A stretch of DNA of 48,248 bases from DASZVN01 sp035547055 (GCA_035547055.1 DASZVN010000058.1:1-48248), one strand, 5' to 3'. Shown: positions 15,938 through 23,644, numbered from the stretch's first letter. A program made the numbers and translations. Notes: generated by a model not told the origin, from the sequence alone.

Positions 15938-16032
15938 CGTCATTGCGAGCGGAGCGAAGCAATCCAGGGGCCGCAGGCGTGGTGCTTGCGGCCCCTGGAT
16001 TGCTTCGTCGCCTTCGGCTCCTCGCAATGACG
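15938..16032. repeat. Palindromic repeat, family C (CGTCATTGCGAG...CTCGCAATGACG), copy 1
   Basis: Outer arms CGTCATTGCGAG / CTCGCAATGACG and inner arms GAAGCAATCCAGG / CCTGGATTGCTTC form a long cruciform-like hairpin. Copies 2 and 3 lie at 40154-40245 and 42760-42844. Together with the two elements before it, it fills the whole 335-bp gap between the convergent genes dapE and ctrA; nothing else was seen in that gap. Confidence 0.85.
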
Positions 16033-16041
16033 GCGAGAGGC

Positions 16042-16743
16042 CTACGCGCTGGCGCGGACGTCGTCCTCGGGGGGCTCGCGCAGCACGTAGCCGCGGCCCC
16101 ACACCGTCTCGATGAAATTCTTGCCGCCGGTCGCCGAGGCCAGCTTCTTGCGCAGCTTGCAGATGAAGACGTCAATGATCTTGAGCTCGGGCTCGTCCAT
16201 GCCGCCGTAGAGATGGTTCAGGAACATCTCCTTGGTGAGCGTCGTGCCCTTCCGGAGCGAGAGCAGCTCCAGCATCTGGTATTCCTTGCCGGTCAGATGC
16301 ACCCGGTTGCCGCCGACCTCGACCGTCTTGGTGTCGAGGTTGACGATGAGGTCGCCCGTCGTGATGACCGACTGGGCGTGGCCCTTGGAGCGGCGGACGA
16401 TGGCGTGGATGCGCGCCACCAGCTCGTCCTTGTGGAACGGCTTGGTGAGGTAGTCGTCGGCGCCGAAGCCGAGGCCGCGCACCTTGTCGTCGGTGCCGGC
16501 GAGGCCCGAGAGAATCAGGATCGGCGTCTTGACCTTGGCGACGCGGAGCGAGCGCAGCACCTCGTAGCCGGACATGTCGGGCAGGTTCAGGTCGAGCAGG
16601 ATGATGTCGTAGTCGTAGAGCTTGCCGAGATCGACGCCCTCCTCGCCGAGGTCGGTGGTGTAGACGTTGAAGCTCTCCGACTTCAGCATCAGCTCGACGC
16701 TCTGCGCCGTCGCGCTGTCGTCTTCGATGAGAAGCACGCGCAT
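16042..16743 (-). CDS. ctrA: Cell cycle response regulator CtrA
   Basis: CtrA is the OmpR-family master regulator of the alphaproteobacterial cell cycle; it blocks or times replication and controls division, flagellar and pilus genes, and is phosphorylated through CckA-ChpT. The 233-residue protein has the receiver domain with acidic pocket E7-D8-D9, phosphorylated D51 in LLDLNLPD, and K of TKPF, then the winged helix (LTGKEYQMLELLSLRKG, KIIDVFICKLRKKL, ETVWGRGYVLR). GRGYVLREP is close to the Caulobacter sequence. The C-terminus ends DDVRASA, and a terminal AA-like hydrophobic ending fits ClpXP turnover in relatives. It is divergent from fliI across a 364-bp regulatory region. Confidence 0.97.
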   Translation of the reverse strand: MRVLLIEDDSATAQSVELMLKSESFNVYTTDLGEEGVDLGKLYDYDIILLDLNLPDMSGYEVLRSLRVAKVKTPILILSGLAGTDDKVRGLGFGADDYLTKPFHKDELVARIHAIVRRSKGHAQSVITTGDLIVNLDTKTVEVGGNRVHLTGKEYQMLELLSLRKGTTLTKEMFLNHLYGGMDEPELKIIDVFICKLRKKLASATGGKNFIETVWGRGYVLREPPEDDVRASA

Positions 16744-17107
16744 TCTCTAGTCCTCCACCGCAGCCCCGCGGCGCGTCCGGCCCGGCCCGCGCGGCGCCCC
16801 CGAACGGTGAATCGAGGTTTGCCACCCGATTCGAGACACTGCCCGAAACTGGTTAACAGACCATGATTCAATCCGACAAGCGCACCCTTCCGGCCTCGCC
16901 TGCTAAGCGTTAAGTGCCTGTGGACAAATCAGAATCCAGCAGACGTTTGGTTAATCAATTACTATAGGAACAGCCCCTAACCGACTCTATCGACTCGCTT
17001 CGCCGGCCTGCCCGACGTGTTGCCATCCTCTTAAGCCCAGGGCTGCAGGATTAACGCCGCACGTAAACGAAGCGTTACCATCGGCCGAATCATCGGGAGG
17101 AGGTGGA
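16744..17107. promoter_or_regulatory. ctrA-fliI divergent regulatory region with seven GANTC and several TTAA sites
   Basis: This 364-bp gap contains no gene. GANTC, the target of the cell-cycle methylase CcrM, occurs at 16809, 16828, 16865, 16932, 16983, 16992 and 17087 (first base of each). TTAA occurs at 16853, 16910, 16951, 17031 and 17051. Two of these read TTAACCA(G/A) on the minus strand (16851-16856 and 16949-16954 as GGTTAA), close to the CtrA half-site TTAACCAT. The region is visibly more AT-rich than its surroundings. Autoregulation of ctrA plus methylation control, as in Caulobacter, is inferred. Confidence 0.65.
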
Positions 17108-18433
17108 ATGCGGGGATTGCGGGAGGCGATCGAGGCCATCCCCGACCGCGAGATCTGGGGCCGGGTGGCCGCGGTGCGCGGCCTCCTGGTCGAGATCGCC
17201 GGCCCGACCGGATCGATGGCGCTCGGCGGCCGCGTCGCGATCGAGGTCGCCGCCGGGCGGAGCGTAGCCTGCGAGGTGGTCGGCTTCCATGGCGATCGCG
17301 CGGTCGTGATGCCGTTCGGCACCGTCGAGGGCGTCCGCCGCGGCTGCCGCGCCGTCGTCGAGAGCACCGTCGCCGGCGTCCGCCCCGGCCCGGCCTGGCT
17401 CGGCCGCGTGGTCGATGCGCTCGGCCGCCCGGCCGACGGCAAGGGGCCCCTGCTCGAGGCCGGGCCGCTCTATCCCTTCCGCGCCGCGCCGCCGCCGGCC
17501 CACCAGCGCCGCCGCCTCGGCCCGCCGCTCGACCTCGGCGTGCGGGCGCTCAATATCTTCGCGACCTGCTGCCAGGGCCAGCGCCTCGGCATCTTCGCCG
17601 GCTCGGGCGTCGGCAAGTCGGTGCTGCTGTCGATGCTGGCGAAGAACACCGCGGCCGACGTCGCGGTGATCGGCCTCGTCGGCGAGCGCGGCCGCGAGGT
17701 GCAGGAATTCCTCCAGGAGGATCTCGGCGCCGACGGGCTGAGGCGGGCGATCGTGGTGGTCGCGACCTCCGACGAACCGGCGCTGATGCGGCGCCAGGCC
17801 GCGTGGCTCACCCTCGCCATCGCCGAGTCGTTCCGCGACCGCGGCCAGCGCGTGCTGTGCCTGATCGACAGCATCACCCGCTTCGCCATGGCCCAGCGCG
17901 AGATCGGCCTCGCCGCCGGCGAGCCGCCGACCGCTAAGGGCTACACCCCGACCGTGTTCGCCGAGCTGCCGAAGCTGCTCGAACGTGCCGGCCCCGGCGC
18001 CGGCGACGGCTCGATCACCGGCCTCTTCACCGTGCTGGTCGACGGCGACGACCACAACGAGCCGATCGCCGACGCCGTCCGCGGCATCCTCGACGGCCAC
18101 GTCGTGATGGAGCGGGCCATCGCCGAGCGCGGCCGCTATCCCGCGATCAACGTGCTGAAGACGGTGTCGCGCACCATGCCGGGCTCGACCGACCCGGCCT
18201 TCCGCGACACCATCGTCCAGGCCCGCCGCGCGATGGCGACCTATGCCGACATGGAGGAATTGATCCGCCTCGGGGCCTATCGCGCGGGCACCAGCGCGGA
18301 GGTCGACGCAGCGATCCGGCTGCACGAGCCGCTCGAGGACTTTCTCCGGCAGGGTAAGGAAGAAGCAACCACTCTCGCCGAAGGATATCAGCGGCTCGCT
18401 CGAATTGTCGCGACCGAGGAAACCCGCCGCTAA
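17108..18433 (+). CDS. fliI: Flagellum-specific ATPase FliI
   Basis: FliI is the F1-beta-like ATPase of the flagellar type III export apparatus and works with FliH and FliJ at the cytoplasmic face of the basal body. The 441-residue protein has Walker A GIFAGSGVGKSVLLSML, Walker B VLCLIDSITRFAMAQREI, and the FliI/T3S signature around GEPPTAKGYTPTVFAELPKLLERAGP. The N-terminal beta-barrel domain covers about residues 1-95. The ATG is preceded by GGGAGGAGGTGG. It is followed by fliJ after 24 bp. The start lies next to a GANTC site and downstream of TTAA motifs, so cell-cycle control is possible. Confidence 0.97.
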   Translation: MRGLREAIEAIPDREIWGRVAAVRGLLVEIAGPTGSMALGGRVAIEVAAGRSVACEVVGFHGDRAVVMPFGTVEGVRRGCRAVVESTVAGVRPGPAWLGRVVDALGRPADGKGPLLEAGPLYPFRAAPPPAHQRRRLGPPLDLGVRALNIFATCCQGQRLGIFAGSGVGKSVLLSMLAKNTAADVAVIGLVGERGREVQEFLQEDLGADGLRRAIVVVATSDEPALMRRQAAWLTLAIAESFRDRGQRVLCLIDSITRFAMAQREIGLAAGEPPTAKGYTPTVFAELPKLLERAGPGAGDGSITGLFTVLVDGDDHNEPIADAVRGILDGHVVMERAIAERGRYPAINVLKTVSRTMPGSTDPAFRDTIVQARRAMATYADMEELIRLGAYRAGTSAEVDAAIRLHEPLEDFLRQGKEEATTLAEGYQRLARIVATEETRR

Positions 18434-18457
18434 CCGGGAGCGGGTAGAACGGGGCTC

Positions 18458-18874
18458 ATGAAGTCGCGGGACACCCTGATCCGCCTGAAGCGGTTCCAAG
18501 TCGACGAGAAGCGCCGCCAGGTGGCGCAGATCGAGACGATGATGGCCGAGTTCGAGCGCATGGCCGCCGACCTCGATCGCGAGATCCTGGTCGAGCAGGA
18601 GCGCGCCGGCATTTCCGACGTCGCCCACTACGCCTACCCGACCTACGCCCGCGCGGCGATGCAGCGGCGCGACAACCTCAAGCGCTCCGCCGAGGAGCTG
18701 CAGGGCCAGCTCGCCGAGGCCCAGGCCGAGCTCGGCGAGGCCTTCGAGGAGCTGAAGAAGGTCGAGCTGCTCGACGAGCGCGACGGCGCCCGCGAGCGCG
18801 CCGCCGGCGCCGCCCGCGAGCAGGCCGCCCTCGACGAGATGGGCCTCGACTCCCACCGCCGCCGGGCGAGCTGA
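18458..18874 (+). CDS. fliJ: Flagellar export protein FliJ
   Basis: FliJ is the small coiled-coil stalk that inserts in the FliI ring and couples it to the export gate. The 138-residue sequence is almost wholly charged helix with heptad-like spacing: RLKRFQVDEKRRQVAQIETM at the start, then a second long helix RDNLKRSAEELQGQLAEAQA continuing to ERAAGAAREQAALDEMG. The length matches alphaproteobacterial FliJ. Identification rests on coiled-coil character, start sequence and position directly behind fliI; the family is poorly conserved. Confidence 0.88.
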   Translation: MKSRDTLIRLKRFQVDEKRRQVAQIETMMAEFERMAADLDREILVEQERAGISDVAHYAYPTYARAAMQRRDNLKRSAEELQGQLAEAQAELGEAFEELKKVELLDERDGARERAAGAAREQAALDEMGLDSHRRRAS

Positions 18875-18884
18875 CCCTTCCTTC

Positions 18885-18946
18885 GCAGGGTGGGCAAGTG
18901 AAGCTCGCCCCGTCGTGGGCATCGGCCTTGCCGATGCCCACCCTGC
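18885..18946. repeat. Palindromic repeat, family A, copy 3
   Basis: It runs from GCAGGGTGGGCAAG to GCCCACCCTGC with an inner GTGGGCATCGG/CCGATGCCCAC hairpin. It lies 10 bp behind the fliJ stop and 9 bp before the stop of the convergent aminotransferase gene, filling the 81-bp gap. Confidence 0.75.
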
Positions 18947-18955
18947 AGCACGCTC

Positions 18956-20278
18956 TTACGCCACCGCCTTCAGCGCCGTGCCGATGGTCTCGACGATGCG
19001 GTCGATCTGGTCGCGCTCGACGATCAGGGGCGGCGACAGGGCGATGATGTCGCCGGTGACGCGGATCAGGACGCCGGCGTCGAAAGAGCGCACGAAGGCC
19101 TCGTACGCCCGGCGCCCGGCGCCGCCCGCCCGCGGCTGAAGCTCGATCCCGGCGACGAGGCCGAGGGCGCGGATGTCGATCACGTGCGGCGCGCCCTTCA
19201 GGCGGAACACCGCATCGGCGAAATAGGGCTCGAGCTCCGCCGCCCGCTCGAACAGCCCCTCCTCCTGGTAGGTGTCGAGCGTCGCGATGCCGGCGGCGCA
19301 GGCGAGCGGATGGCCGGAATAGGTGTAGCCGTGGGCGAACTCGATCGCGCTCTCCGGCCCCTGCATGAAGGCGTCGTAGATCGCGTGCTTCACGAACACC
19401 GCGCCCATCGGCACGCAGCCGTTGGTGATGCCCTTGGCGACGGTGAGGAGGTCCGGCATCACCCCGAAGCGCTCGGCGGCGAACGGCGCGCCGGTGCGGC
19501 CGAAGCCGGTGATGACCTCGTCGAGGATCATCAGGATGCCGTGCCGGTCGCAGATCGCCCGCAGCCGTTCGAGATAGCCCTTCGGCGGCATGATGACGCC
19601 GGCCGAGCCCGCGATCGGCTCGACGATCACCGCGGCGATGGTCGAGGGGTCGTGGAGCGCGCACAGGTCCTCCAGCGCGTCGGCGAGATGGGCGCCCCAT
19701 TCGGGCTGGCCGCGCGAGAAGGCGTTGTGCTCCAGCGAATGGGTGTGCGGCAGGTGGTCGACGCCCGGCACCATGTTGGCGCCGAACATGCGGCGGTTGC
19801 CCTGGACGCCCGAGACCGAGAGACCGCCGAAATTGACACCGTGATAGCCCCGCGCGCGGCCGATCAGCCGGGTGCGGTGGCCCTCGCCGCGGAGGCGGTG
19901 ATAGGCCAGCGCGATCTTGAGCGCGGTATCGACCGCCTCGGAGCCGGAGTTCACGAAGAAGATGCGGTCGAGGTCGCCCGGCGTGATGGCAGCGAGCCGG
20001 GCAGCGTGCTCGAACGCCAGCGGATGGCCCATCTGGAAGGCGGGGGCGTAGTCCATCCGCGCCGCCTGGCGCTGGATCGCCTCGACGATCTTCGGCCGGC
20101 AATGGCCGGCATTGACGCACCAGAGGCCCGAGGTGCCGTCGAGCACGGTGCGCCCGTCGGGCGTGCGGTAGTACATGCCGTCGGCCTCGGCGAGGAGCCG
20201 CGGCGCCGCCTTGAACTCGCGATTGGCGGTGAAGGGCATCCAAAGCGCGTCGAGATTGTTGGTCAGCGGCTGGTCCAT
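18956..20278 (-). CDS. Class III PLP-dependent aminotransferase (omega-amino acid:pyruvate type)
   Basis: A 440-residue fold-type I aminotransferase, close to beta-alanine/omega-amino acid:pyruvate transaminases. Visible are the phosphate cup FVNSGSEAVDTALKIA, the Asp that pairs with the PLP nitrogen in LMILDEVITGFGRTG, the Schiff-base Lys in TVAKGITNG, and the end of the cofactor site HGYTYSGHPLACAAG. The N-terminus (NNLDALWMPFTANREF) is typical of this group. I chose the ATG at 20278 because an AGGA lies upstream at good distance; a further in-frame start at 20380 gives an unlikely Arg/Gly-rich leader. It is divergent from the MDR dehydrogenase gene with a gap of 116 bp. The exact substrate is not predictable. 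Confidence 0.9.
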   Translation of the reverse strand: MDQPLTNNLDALWMPFTANREFKAAPRLLAEADGMYYRTPDGRTVLDGTSGLWCVNAGHCRPKIVEAIQRQAARMDYAPAFQMGHPLAFEHAARLAAITPGDLDRIFFVNSGSEAVDTALKIALAYHRLRGEGHRTRLIGRARGYHGVNFGGLSVSGVQGNRRMFGANMVPGVDHLPHTHSLEHNAFSRGQPEWGAHLADALEDLCALHDPSTIAAVIVEPIAGSAGVIMPPKGYLERLRAICDRHGILMILDEVITGFGRTGAPFAAERFGVMPDLLTVAKGITNGCVPMGAVFVKHAIYDAFMQGPESAIEFAHGYTYSGHPLACAAGIATLDTYQEEGLFERAAELEPYFADAVFRLKGAPHVIDIRALGLVAGIELQPRAGGAGRRAYEAFVRSFDAGVLIRVTGDIIALSPPLIVERDQIDRIVETIGTALKAVA

Positions 20279-20394
20279 GGTCGCATCCTGCCCGGACGAG
20301 GGAACGATCTCCGCCGCGGCCCGTTGGCTTTGGCCCTGCGGCGGCCCGCCGGTTATGCGGCGGCGGGCGCCGGACCTCAAGCGACGGAGGCCGC

Positions 20395-21411
20395 GTGCCG
20401 CCGAAACCGGCCCATCTCCATCTCGTGCCCCAGCCGGCGCCCCGGGCGCAGGCGCTGTGGTACGTCGCTCCCGGCCGGGCGGAGCTCAGGCCGGTCGTCC
20501 TGCCGCCCCCCGGCCGCGACGAGGTCGTCGTCCGCACCCTCCATTCCGCGCTCAGCCGCGGCACCGAGCGGCTGGTGTTCGCGGGCCGCCTGCCGCCCGG
20601 CGAATGGCCGCGGATGCGCGCCCCGGCGCAGGAGGGCGAGTTCCCCTTTCCGGTGAAATACGGCTACGCCGCGGTCGGCGTGGTCGAGCAAGGCCCGGCA
20701 GCACTCCGCGGCCGCGCGGTATTCGCGCTGCACCCGCACCAGGAACGCTTCGTCCTGCCCGCCGCCGCGGTCGTGCCGCTGCCGCCCGGCGTGCCGCCGC
20801 GCCGCGGCGTCCTCGCCGCCAACCTGGAGACGGCGTTGAACGCGATCTGGGACTCCGCGGTCGCGCCGGCCGACCGCGTGCTGGTGATCGGCGCCGGCGT
20901 GGTCGGCTGCCTGGTCGCGGCGCTGGCGGCGCGGCTTCCGGGCGCGGCGGTGACGCTGGTCGACGTCGCGCCCGAGCGCGCCGCCGTCGCGGAGCGGCTC
21001 GGTGCCGCCTTCGCTCTCCCCGCCGCCGCGCCGCCGGGGGCCGATGTCGTGTTCCACTGCAGCGCGTCCGCGGAAGGTCTGGCGCTGGCGCTCGGCGCCG
21101 CCGGCACGGAGGCGACCATCGTCGAGATGAGCTGGTACGGCGACCAGCCGGTCAGCCTGCCGCTCGGCGGCGACTTCCACAGCCGCCGCCTGAAGCTGGT
21201 GTCGTCGCAGGTCGGCGAGGTGGCGCCGAGCCACCGCACCCGCTGGAGCCGGCGCCGCCGCCTCGAAGCCGCGCTCGGCCTCCTTGCCGATCCCCGCTTC
21301 GACGCCCTGCCCCTCGAAGAGGTCGCCTTCGGCGAGGCCGCCGCCGCCCTGCCCCGCCTGCTGGCGCCGGGCGCGCCCGGCCTCGGCGCCGTGCTGTGCT
21401 ACGCTGACTGA
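20395..21411 (+). CDS. MDR-superfamily zinc-type dehydrogenase, first gene of a pterin-synthase-like/GT4 unit
   Basis: A 338-residue medium-chain dehydrogenase/reductase. The catalytic-domain start carries SALSRGTERLVFAGRLPP, which resembles BchC-type and related dehydrogenases (SxxSxGTE) and has no Cys where alcohol dehydrogenases bind catalytic zinc. The Rossmann fold has VLVIGAGVVGCLVAALAA followed by VTLVDVAPER, suggesting NAD. The GTG start has GGAGG 4 bases upstream, slightly close. The stop codon is directly followed by the ATG of the pterin-synthase-like gene, so the three genes 20395-22864 form one tight unit. The substrate is unknown; the context suggests a step acting on a small heterocycle or sugar conjugate, which is an inference. 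Confidence 0.82.
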   Translation: MPPKPAHLHLVPQPAPRAQALWYVAPGRAELRPVVLPPPGRDEVVVRTLHSALSRGTERLVFAGRLPPGEWPRMRAPAQEGEFPFPVKYGYAAVGVVEQGPAALRGRAVFALHPHQERFVLPAAAVVPLPPGVPPRRGVLAANLETALNAIWDSAVAPADRVLVIGAGVVGCLVAALAARLPGAAVTLVDVAPERAAVAERLGAAFALPAAAPPGADVVFHCSASAEGLALALGAAGTEATIVEMSWYGDQPVSLPLGGDFHSRRLKLVSSQVGEVAPSHRTRWSRRRRLEAALGLLADPRFDALPLEEVAFGEAAAALPRLLAPGAPGLGAVLCYAD

Positions 21412-21813
21412 ATGTACGCAGTCGAGGTCCGCGACCACATCATGGTCGCTCACAGCCTGCCGGGCGAGGTCTTCGGGCCGGCACAGCGCCGCCACGGCGC
21501 GACCTTCATCGTCGACGTGGCCTTTCTCGCCGAAAGCCTCGGCCGTGACCGCACCGTGGTCGACATCGGCCGCGCGGCGATGCTGCTCCGGGAGGTGCTG
21601 GCGCCGCTGAGCTATGCCGATCTCGACAAGGCCCTCCCCGGCGAGCTCACCACGACCGAATATCTGTGCCGGCTGATCTTCGACCGCATGGCCGAGGCCG
21701 CGCTCGGCGGGCGGCTCGGCCGCGGCGGCCAGGATCTCGCCGCGATCCGGGTGACGCTGCACGAATCCCACCTCGCGCGCGCCTGGTACGAGGGGCCGCT
21801 CGGCCGTGGCTGA
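21412..21813 (+). CDS. 6-pyruvoyl/6-carboxy-tetrahydropterin synthase-like protein with altered active site
   Basis: A 133-residue T-fold protein of the PTPS/QueD superfamily. In QueD the zinc is held by a first His and an HGH pair, with a catalytic Cys four residues before HGH and a catalytic His in LDHxYLN. Here the first His is H14 (VAHSLPGE), the HGH is HGA (H28, A30), the Cys position is A24 (PAQRRHG) and the LDHxYLN region reads LSYADLDK. The Glu that anchors the pterin ring is kept (VTLHESH), as is the TTTEYLCRLIF helix. I believe other alphaproteobacteria have proteins with the same GPAQRxHGATF pattern, so this may be a conserved subfamily rather than decay. Queuosine-pathway function is therefore doubtful. 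It abuts the dehydrogenase and overlaps the glycosyltransferase by 8 bp. Confidence 0.82.
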   Translation: MYAVEVRDHIMVAHSLPGEVFGPAQRRHGATFIVDVAFLAESLGRDRTVVDIGRAAMLLREVLAPLSYADLDKALPGELTTTEYLCRLIFDRMAEAALGGRLGRGGQDLAAIRVTLHESHLARAWYEGPLGRG

Positions 21814-22864
21814 GGCCGCCTTCGCCATTCCCGGCGACGTCGACGCCCCGACCGGCGGCTACGCCTATGACCGGCGCCTGCTGGCGCTGTTGCCCCGCCA
21901 CGGCTGGACCGTGACGCGGCTCGCTTTGCCCGGCGGCTTTCCGGTGCCCGCCGCCGCCGCGCTTGCCGCGACCGCAGCGGCACTCGCGCGCGTGCCGGCA
22001 GGCCGGCCGATCCTGGTCGACGGCCTCGCCTACGGCGTGCTGCCTACGGCGCTGCTGGCCGGCCTCGGCCGGCGCCTGGTGGCGCTGGTCCACCATCCGC
22101 TGGCACGGGAGACCGGGCTCGACCCGGAGCGCGCCGCCGCGCTCGCGGCAAGCGAGGCGGCCGCGCTGGCCTGCGCCGCCTGGGTCGTCGCCACCGGCCG
22201 CACCACGGCCGCAAGCCTGGTCGCGGACTATGGCGTCGCCGCCGAGCGGATGACCGTCGCGGAGCCCGGCACCGATCCTGCCCCGCGCGCCCCCGGCAGC
22301 GGTGGCGGGACGCCGCGCCTCCTCGCGCTCGGCGCGCTGACGCCGCGGAAGAGCTATCCGCTCTTGGTCGAGGCGCTCGCCCGGCTCGGCGATGCCCCGT
22401 GGACCTGCCACATCGTCGGCAGCGGCGACCGCGACCCTGCCCATGCCGCGGCGATCGGGCGCGCCATCGCCGCGGCCGGCCTCGGCGACCGCGTGGTGCT
22501 CCGCGGCGCGCTCGACCCGGCGGCGCTCGCGGCGGAATGGGAGGCGGCGGATTTGTTCGTCACCGCGTCCGCCTACGAGGGCTACGGCATGGCGCTCGCC
22601 GAGGCGCTGAAGCGCGGCCTCCCGGTGGTCGCGAGCGCCTGCGACGGGCTGGTGCGCCGGGTCCCGGCGCCGGCCGCGACCGTCGCGCCGGCGGGCGATG
22701 CGGCGGCGCTGGCCGCCGCGATCCGGGCGCTGATCGAGAATCCGACCCGCCGCCGGGCCGCCGCCGACGGTGCCTGGGTCTACGGCCAGAGCCTCCCCGG
22801 CTGGGACGACACCGCCGCCGCGGTCGCCCACGCGCTGGCGCAGGTCGCGGCCCCCGTGGCGTAG
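21806..22864 (+). CDS. GT4-like glycosyltransferase
   Basis: A 352-residue GT-B glycosyltransferase. The C-terminal nucleotide-sugar domain shows RLLALGALTPRKSYPLLVEA, VGSGDRDPAH and the EX7E motif in AYEGYGMALAEALKRGLPVV (E...E eight apart), which is typical of retaining family GT4. The N-terminal acceptor domain starts with a short GGYAYDRRLLALLPRHGW. The GTG start lies 8 bp inside the end of the pterin-synthase-like gene, which implies translational coupling. A product that is a glycosylated pterin-like compound is possible, but lipid or polysaccharide acceptors are not excluded. The TAG stop is part of a family A repeat. Confidence 0.85.
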   Translation: MAEAAFAIPGDVDAPTGGYAYDRRLLALLPRHGWTVTRLALPGGFPVPAAAALAATAAALARVPAGRPILVDGLAYGVLPTALLAGLGRRLVALVHHPLARETGLDPERAAALAASEAAALACAAWVVATGRTTAASLVADYGVAAERMTVAEPGTDPAPRAPGSGGGTPRLLALGALTPRKSYPLLVEALARLGDAPWTCHIVGSGDRDPAHAAAIGRAIAAAGLGDRVVLRGALDPAALAAEWEAADLFVTASAYEGYGMALAEALKRGLPVVASACDGLVRRVPAPAATVAPAGDAAALAAAIRALIENPTRRRAAADGAWVYGQSLPGWDDTAAAVAHALAQVAAPVA

Positions 22865-22937
22865 GGTGGGCAGCGGCGGCGCCGACGTCCGCGTCTTGCG
22901 TCGCACGTGGGCATGGCGTTGCCATGCCCACCCTACG
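22860..22937. repeat. Palindromic repeat, family A, copy 4
   Basis: It runs from CGTAGGGTGGGC to GCCCACCCTACG, with an inner GTGGGCATGGC/GCCATGCCCAC hairpin. The TAG of its left edge is the stop codon of the glycosyltransferase gene; purQ ends 4 bp beyond its right edge. Confidence 0.8.
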
Positions 22938-22940
22938 GCG

Positions 22941-23627
22941 TCACGCCGCCGCGAGCGCCTCGAACAGGGCCGCGCCGTCGGTGCCGCCGACCATCGGGTC
23001 GACGAAATTCTCCGGGTGCGGCATCAGTCCGAGCACGTTGCGGCCCGGCGAGACGATGCCGGCGATGTCGTCGAGCGAGCCGTTCGGCGTGGCCGCGAGC
23101 CCGACCTGGCCTGCGGCGTCCGAATAGCGGAACACCACCCGCCCCTCGCCTTCGAGCATCCTCAGCGTCTCGGCGTCGGCGACGTAGTTGCCGTCGCCAT
23201 GGGCGACGCAGACCTCGATCACCTGGCCCTGACGGTAGAGCCGGGTGAACGGCGTGTCGGTGCGCTCGACCCGCAGATGCTGGCTGCGGCAGACGAAGCG
23301 CAGATTGGCGTTGCGGAGGAGCGCGCCGGGCAGGAGCCCCGCCTCGATCAGGATCTGGAAGCCGTTGCAGATGCCGAGCACGAGGCCGCCCCGTGCGGCA
23401 TGGCGTGCCACCGCCGCCATGACCGGCGAGCGCGCGGCGATGGCCCCGCAGCGCAGATAGTCGCCATACGAGAAGCCGCCGGGCAGCAGCACGAGGTCCG
23501 TCCCCGCCGGCAGGTCGTGGTCGCCGTGCCAGACGAGGGCCGGCTCGTGCCCGGTGGCGCGGCGGAGCGCGCGCATGGCATCGCGCTCGCGGTTCGAGCC
23601 GGGGAACAGGATCACGGCGGCCTGCAT
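22941..23627 (-). CDS. purQ: Phosphoribosylformylglycinamidine synthase glutaminase subunit PurQ
   Basis: PurQ supplies ammonia from glutamine to PurL in step four of purine synthesis, in a complex with PurS. The 228-residue class I glutamine amidotransferase has the nucleophile Cys in VLGICNGFQIL and the His/Glu pair in LMPHPENFVDP. The N-terminus AVILFPGSNRERDAM is diagnostic of PurQ. In many alphaproteobacteria purS lies directly before purQ; here the upstream DNA holds only repeats and then tadD on the other strand, and purL is not downstream, so this purQ is separate from its partners. Confidence 0.95.
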   Translation of the reverse strand: MQAAVILFPGSNRERDAMRALRRATGHEPALVWHGDHDLPAGTDLVLLPGGFSYGDYLRCGAIAARSPVMAAVARHAARGGLVLGICNGFQILIEAGLLPGALLRNANLRFVCRSQHLRVERTDTPFTRLYRQGQVIEVCVAHGDGNYVADAETLRMLEGEGRVVFRYSDAAGQVGLAATPNGSLDDIAGIVSPGRNVLGLMPHPENFVDPMVGGTDGAALFEALAAA

Positions 23628-23644
23628 GGCCGCCTTCTAACCCG

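Noticed and set aside
15746..16115. Small open frames between dapE and ctrA
   Set aside because: They read through palindromic repeats of families A, B and C; the same peptides appear wherever the repeats occur.
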